Source of the DNA: Streptomyces thermodiastaticus
Lineage (GTDB): Bacteria > Actinomycetota > Actinomycetes > Streptomycetales > Streptomycetaceae
Length of the DNA: 64,000 bases
Reading direction: 5' to 3'
Assembly (NCBI RefSeq): GCF_014656135.1
Contig: NZ_BNBV01000001.1
Span: forward strand, 389,120 to 453,119
The notes below the pieces were generated by a model. That model made no database searches. It was not told the origin of the DNA and saw only the letters and a program-made list of their open reading frames with translations. Of the stretch, positions 63,935-64,000 are shown piece after piece. A program made the position numbers and the translations under genes. How positions within the stretch are numbered: the first letter of the stretch is position 1; every line of letters begins with the position of its first letter.

Positions 63935-64000
63935 TGAGGACAAGCCCTCGGCCTATTAGTACCGGTCACCTCCACACGTCACCGTGCTTCCAGATCCGGC
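63935..64000 (-). rRNA. rrl: 23S ribosomal RNA, 3' end (cut by window edge)
   Basis: The leftward strand reads GCCGGATCTGGAAGCACGG, then GGTGACCGGTACTAATAGG and CCGAGGGCTTGTCCTC, which is the 3' end of actinomycete 23S rRNA. The rest lies beyond 64000. The 3' end position is approximate. Confidence 0.9.

Overview
The window is about 72% G+C with strong third-position GC bias, many GTG starts, several leaderless-looking genes and an rRNA locus ending in 23S-5S. Gene families and synteny point to a Streptomyces chromosome, probably the conserved core rather than an arm. No intact prophage, insertion sequence, CRISPR array or tRNA gene was recognised.

Left part (1-17.7 kb). The end of purB, a Mug-type mismatch glycosylase, a ROK regulator, a GntR/UTRA regulator with an operator overlapping its promoter, an alpha/beta hydrolase, an unusual membrane-ACT-GNAT fusion, a DUF885 metalloprotease-like protein, the SbcC/SbcD nuclease pair, a YigZ/IMPACT protein and a CoA-binding protein. 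Two stretches hold decayed genes: 7.1-9.6 kb (a frameshifted TPR regulator beside a conserved partner protein) and 15.9-16.5 kb (fragments resembling an ATP-grasp enzyme and a caspase-like peptidase).

Middle part (17.8-49.5 kb). A mosaic of housekeeping and accessory genes: a PobA-like hydroxylase, YbaK editing protein, two left-handed beta-helix proteins, DedA and TVP38 membrane proteins, a proline/glutamine-repeat membrane protein, apolipoprotein N-acyltransferase, Ung, three SDR enzymes, a HipA-like kinase/DUF3037 pair, a Rieske lipoprotein, a MocR regulator divergent from a PNPOx-like flavoprotein, two EamA exporters separated by a polyproline mini-ORF and hairpins, a Clp-N gene interrupted by a stop codon, a PadR regulator, PhzF, a CPBP protease, a GCS2 ligase and a large APC permease. 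Several short tandem repeats (23, 19, 12 and 7 bp units) lie between genes.

Right part (49.5-64 kb). This follows the order of Mycobacterium tuberculosis Rv1832-Rv1822: gcvP behind a tandem glycine riboswitch, then (after a PRC-barrel gene and dinB) a MerR regulator, a bifunctional nuclease, an FtsR-type MerR regulator, a GarA/OdhI-type FHA protein, DUF881-Sbp-DUF881, a ManC/ManB-like fusion whose mutase half has lost its usual active-site motifs, and a CDP-alcohol phosphatidyltransferase. A 5S rRNA gene and the 3' end of 23S rRNA, transcribed leftward and closed by a strong intrinsic terminator, end the window. Together these link glycine cleavage, 2-oxoglutarate control, division regulation and envelope synthesis.

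All family assignments come from reading motifs and remembered family features; no database search was run.
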